From SIG622 sp045604705 (GTDB taxonomy: Bacteria > Bacillota > Clostridia > Oscillospirales > CAG-382): DNA of 39,765 nucleotides. Made by a program: the position numbers and the translations under genes. The notes below the pieces were generated by a model. It was not told the origin of the DNA. It ran no database searches and saw only the letters and a program-made list of their open reading frames with translations. Every line of letters begins with the position of its first letter. The first letter of the stretch is position 1. The stretch covers positions 1-39,765 of the forward strand of contig JAZUOO010000009.1 in the NCBI GenBank assembly GCA_045604705.1, given 5' to 3'. Shown one piece after another: positions 39,600-39,765 of this stretch.

Positions 39600-39765
39600 T
39601 CAGTTGTAAAGTTCAGCGAGCTTGCAGAGGTGTTCGTACTTTTCCTTAGCCTTAACTTCAGCTGCAGCGAAGAGCTTTTCTGCTCTTTCCGGGAACTTCT
39701 GAGCAAGTCTTGCGTAACGTGTTTCGGACTTGATGAAGTCGATGTAGCTTGCTGTGGGCTCCTTG
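39600..39765 (-). CDS. nifJ: Pyruvate:ferredoxin (flavodoxin) oxidoreductase, C-terminal end
   Basis: The last 54 codons of a minus-strand gene are in the window, ending in TGA. The peptide contains 'PTASYIDFIKSETRYARL' and 'FPERAEKLFAAAEVKAKEKY', which fits the C-terminal tail of single-chain PFOR enzymes, where '(S)YxEFIKxExRYxxL...P..A..LF..AE..AKxRY' is typical. PFOR oxidises pyruvate to acetyl-CoA and reduces ferredoxin in anaerobes. Only the tail is visible, so the call is by resemblance of this short block; codon bias suggests high expression, which agrees. Confidence 0.75.
   Translation of the reverse strand, partial: KEPTASYIDFIKSETRYARLAQKFPERAEKLFAAAEVKAKEKYEHLCKLAELYN

Noticed and set aside
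1..39765. CRISPR array, tRNA, rRNA, tmRNA or intact transposase
   Set aside because: No regularly spaced repeats, no tRNA T-loop/CCA signature, no rRNA core and no transposase motif were seen.

Overview
The window looks like a chromosomal stretch of a Gram-positive, anaerobic Clostridia bacterium, most likely Oscillospiraceae/Ruminococcaceae. Supporting features are a moderate G+C content, strong AGGAGG-type ribosome sites, consensus TTGACA-N17-TATAAT promoters, the rpmH-rnpA-yidD-yidC-jag block, an ECF transporter core next to truA, a ClpE-type Clp ATPase, the end of a pyruvate:ferredoxin oxidoreductase gene and a secreted serpin. Serpins of this kind are known from gut relatives such as [Eubacterium] siraeum. 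The taxonomic placement is inference; no rRNA gene is present.

Layout. 0-2.4 kb: the start of a YcxB-like gene and a CPBP membrane protease gene on the minus strand, then an S1-domain RNA-binding protein and a small membrane protein on the plus strand. 2.7-17.1 kb: one long minus-strand run. It starts with an unusual GyrB/ParE-like topoisomerase B subunit, followed after a repeat-filled gap by a tightly packed series: SAM methyltransferase, ecfA1, ecfA2, ecfT, cyclase, truA, DUF5711 protein, CvpA, ClpE-like ATPase and a P-type ATPase homologue that has lost its catalytic motifs. 17.4-21.3 kb: an AlkD-like repair protein (minus) diverges from a D-2-hydroxyacid dehydrogenase, smpB and a ComM/YifB ATPase (plus). 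21.5-26.8 kb: an HtrA-type protease (minus) diverges from rpmH, rnpA, yidD, yidC and jag, a translation and membrane-insertion block. 27-33.2 kb: a DUF11 repeat protein, a serpin, a short nucleotide-sugar dehydratase, a TtcA-like thiolase and rplM-rpsI.

33.3-36.3 kb is a small accessory island: a membrane protein, a nucleotidyltransferase, a P-loop kinase, a DUF4177 protein and a shortened APH-like kinase. These are single-gene or two-gene units separated by terminators and repeats. 36.3-39.8 kb: a Na/Pi cotransporter preceded by a clear Pho-box array, a truncated aldo/keto reductase, a permuted papain-like hydrolase and the C-terminus of a PFOR gene.

The most striking points are: an in-frame amber codon in rpsI exactly where S9 has a conserved Gln; a full-length P-type ATPase homologue lacking the phosphorylated Asp, the TGES loop and the GDGxND motif, overlapping a ClpE gene; three 11-bp-spaced TTTACA pairs upstream of the phosphate transporter; and several gene remnants in the intergenic gaps. 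I found no tRNA, rRNA, CRISPR array or intact transposase. I did not find a convincing new multi-gene system; the P-type pseudo-ATPase/ClpE pair is the closest candidate.
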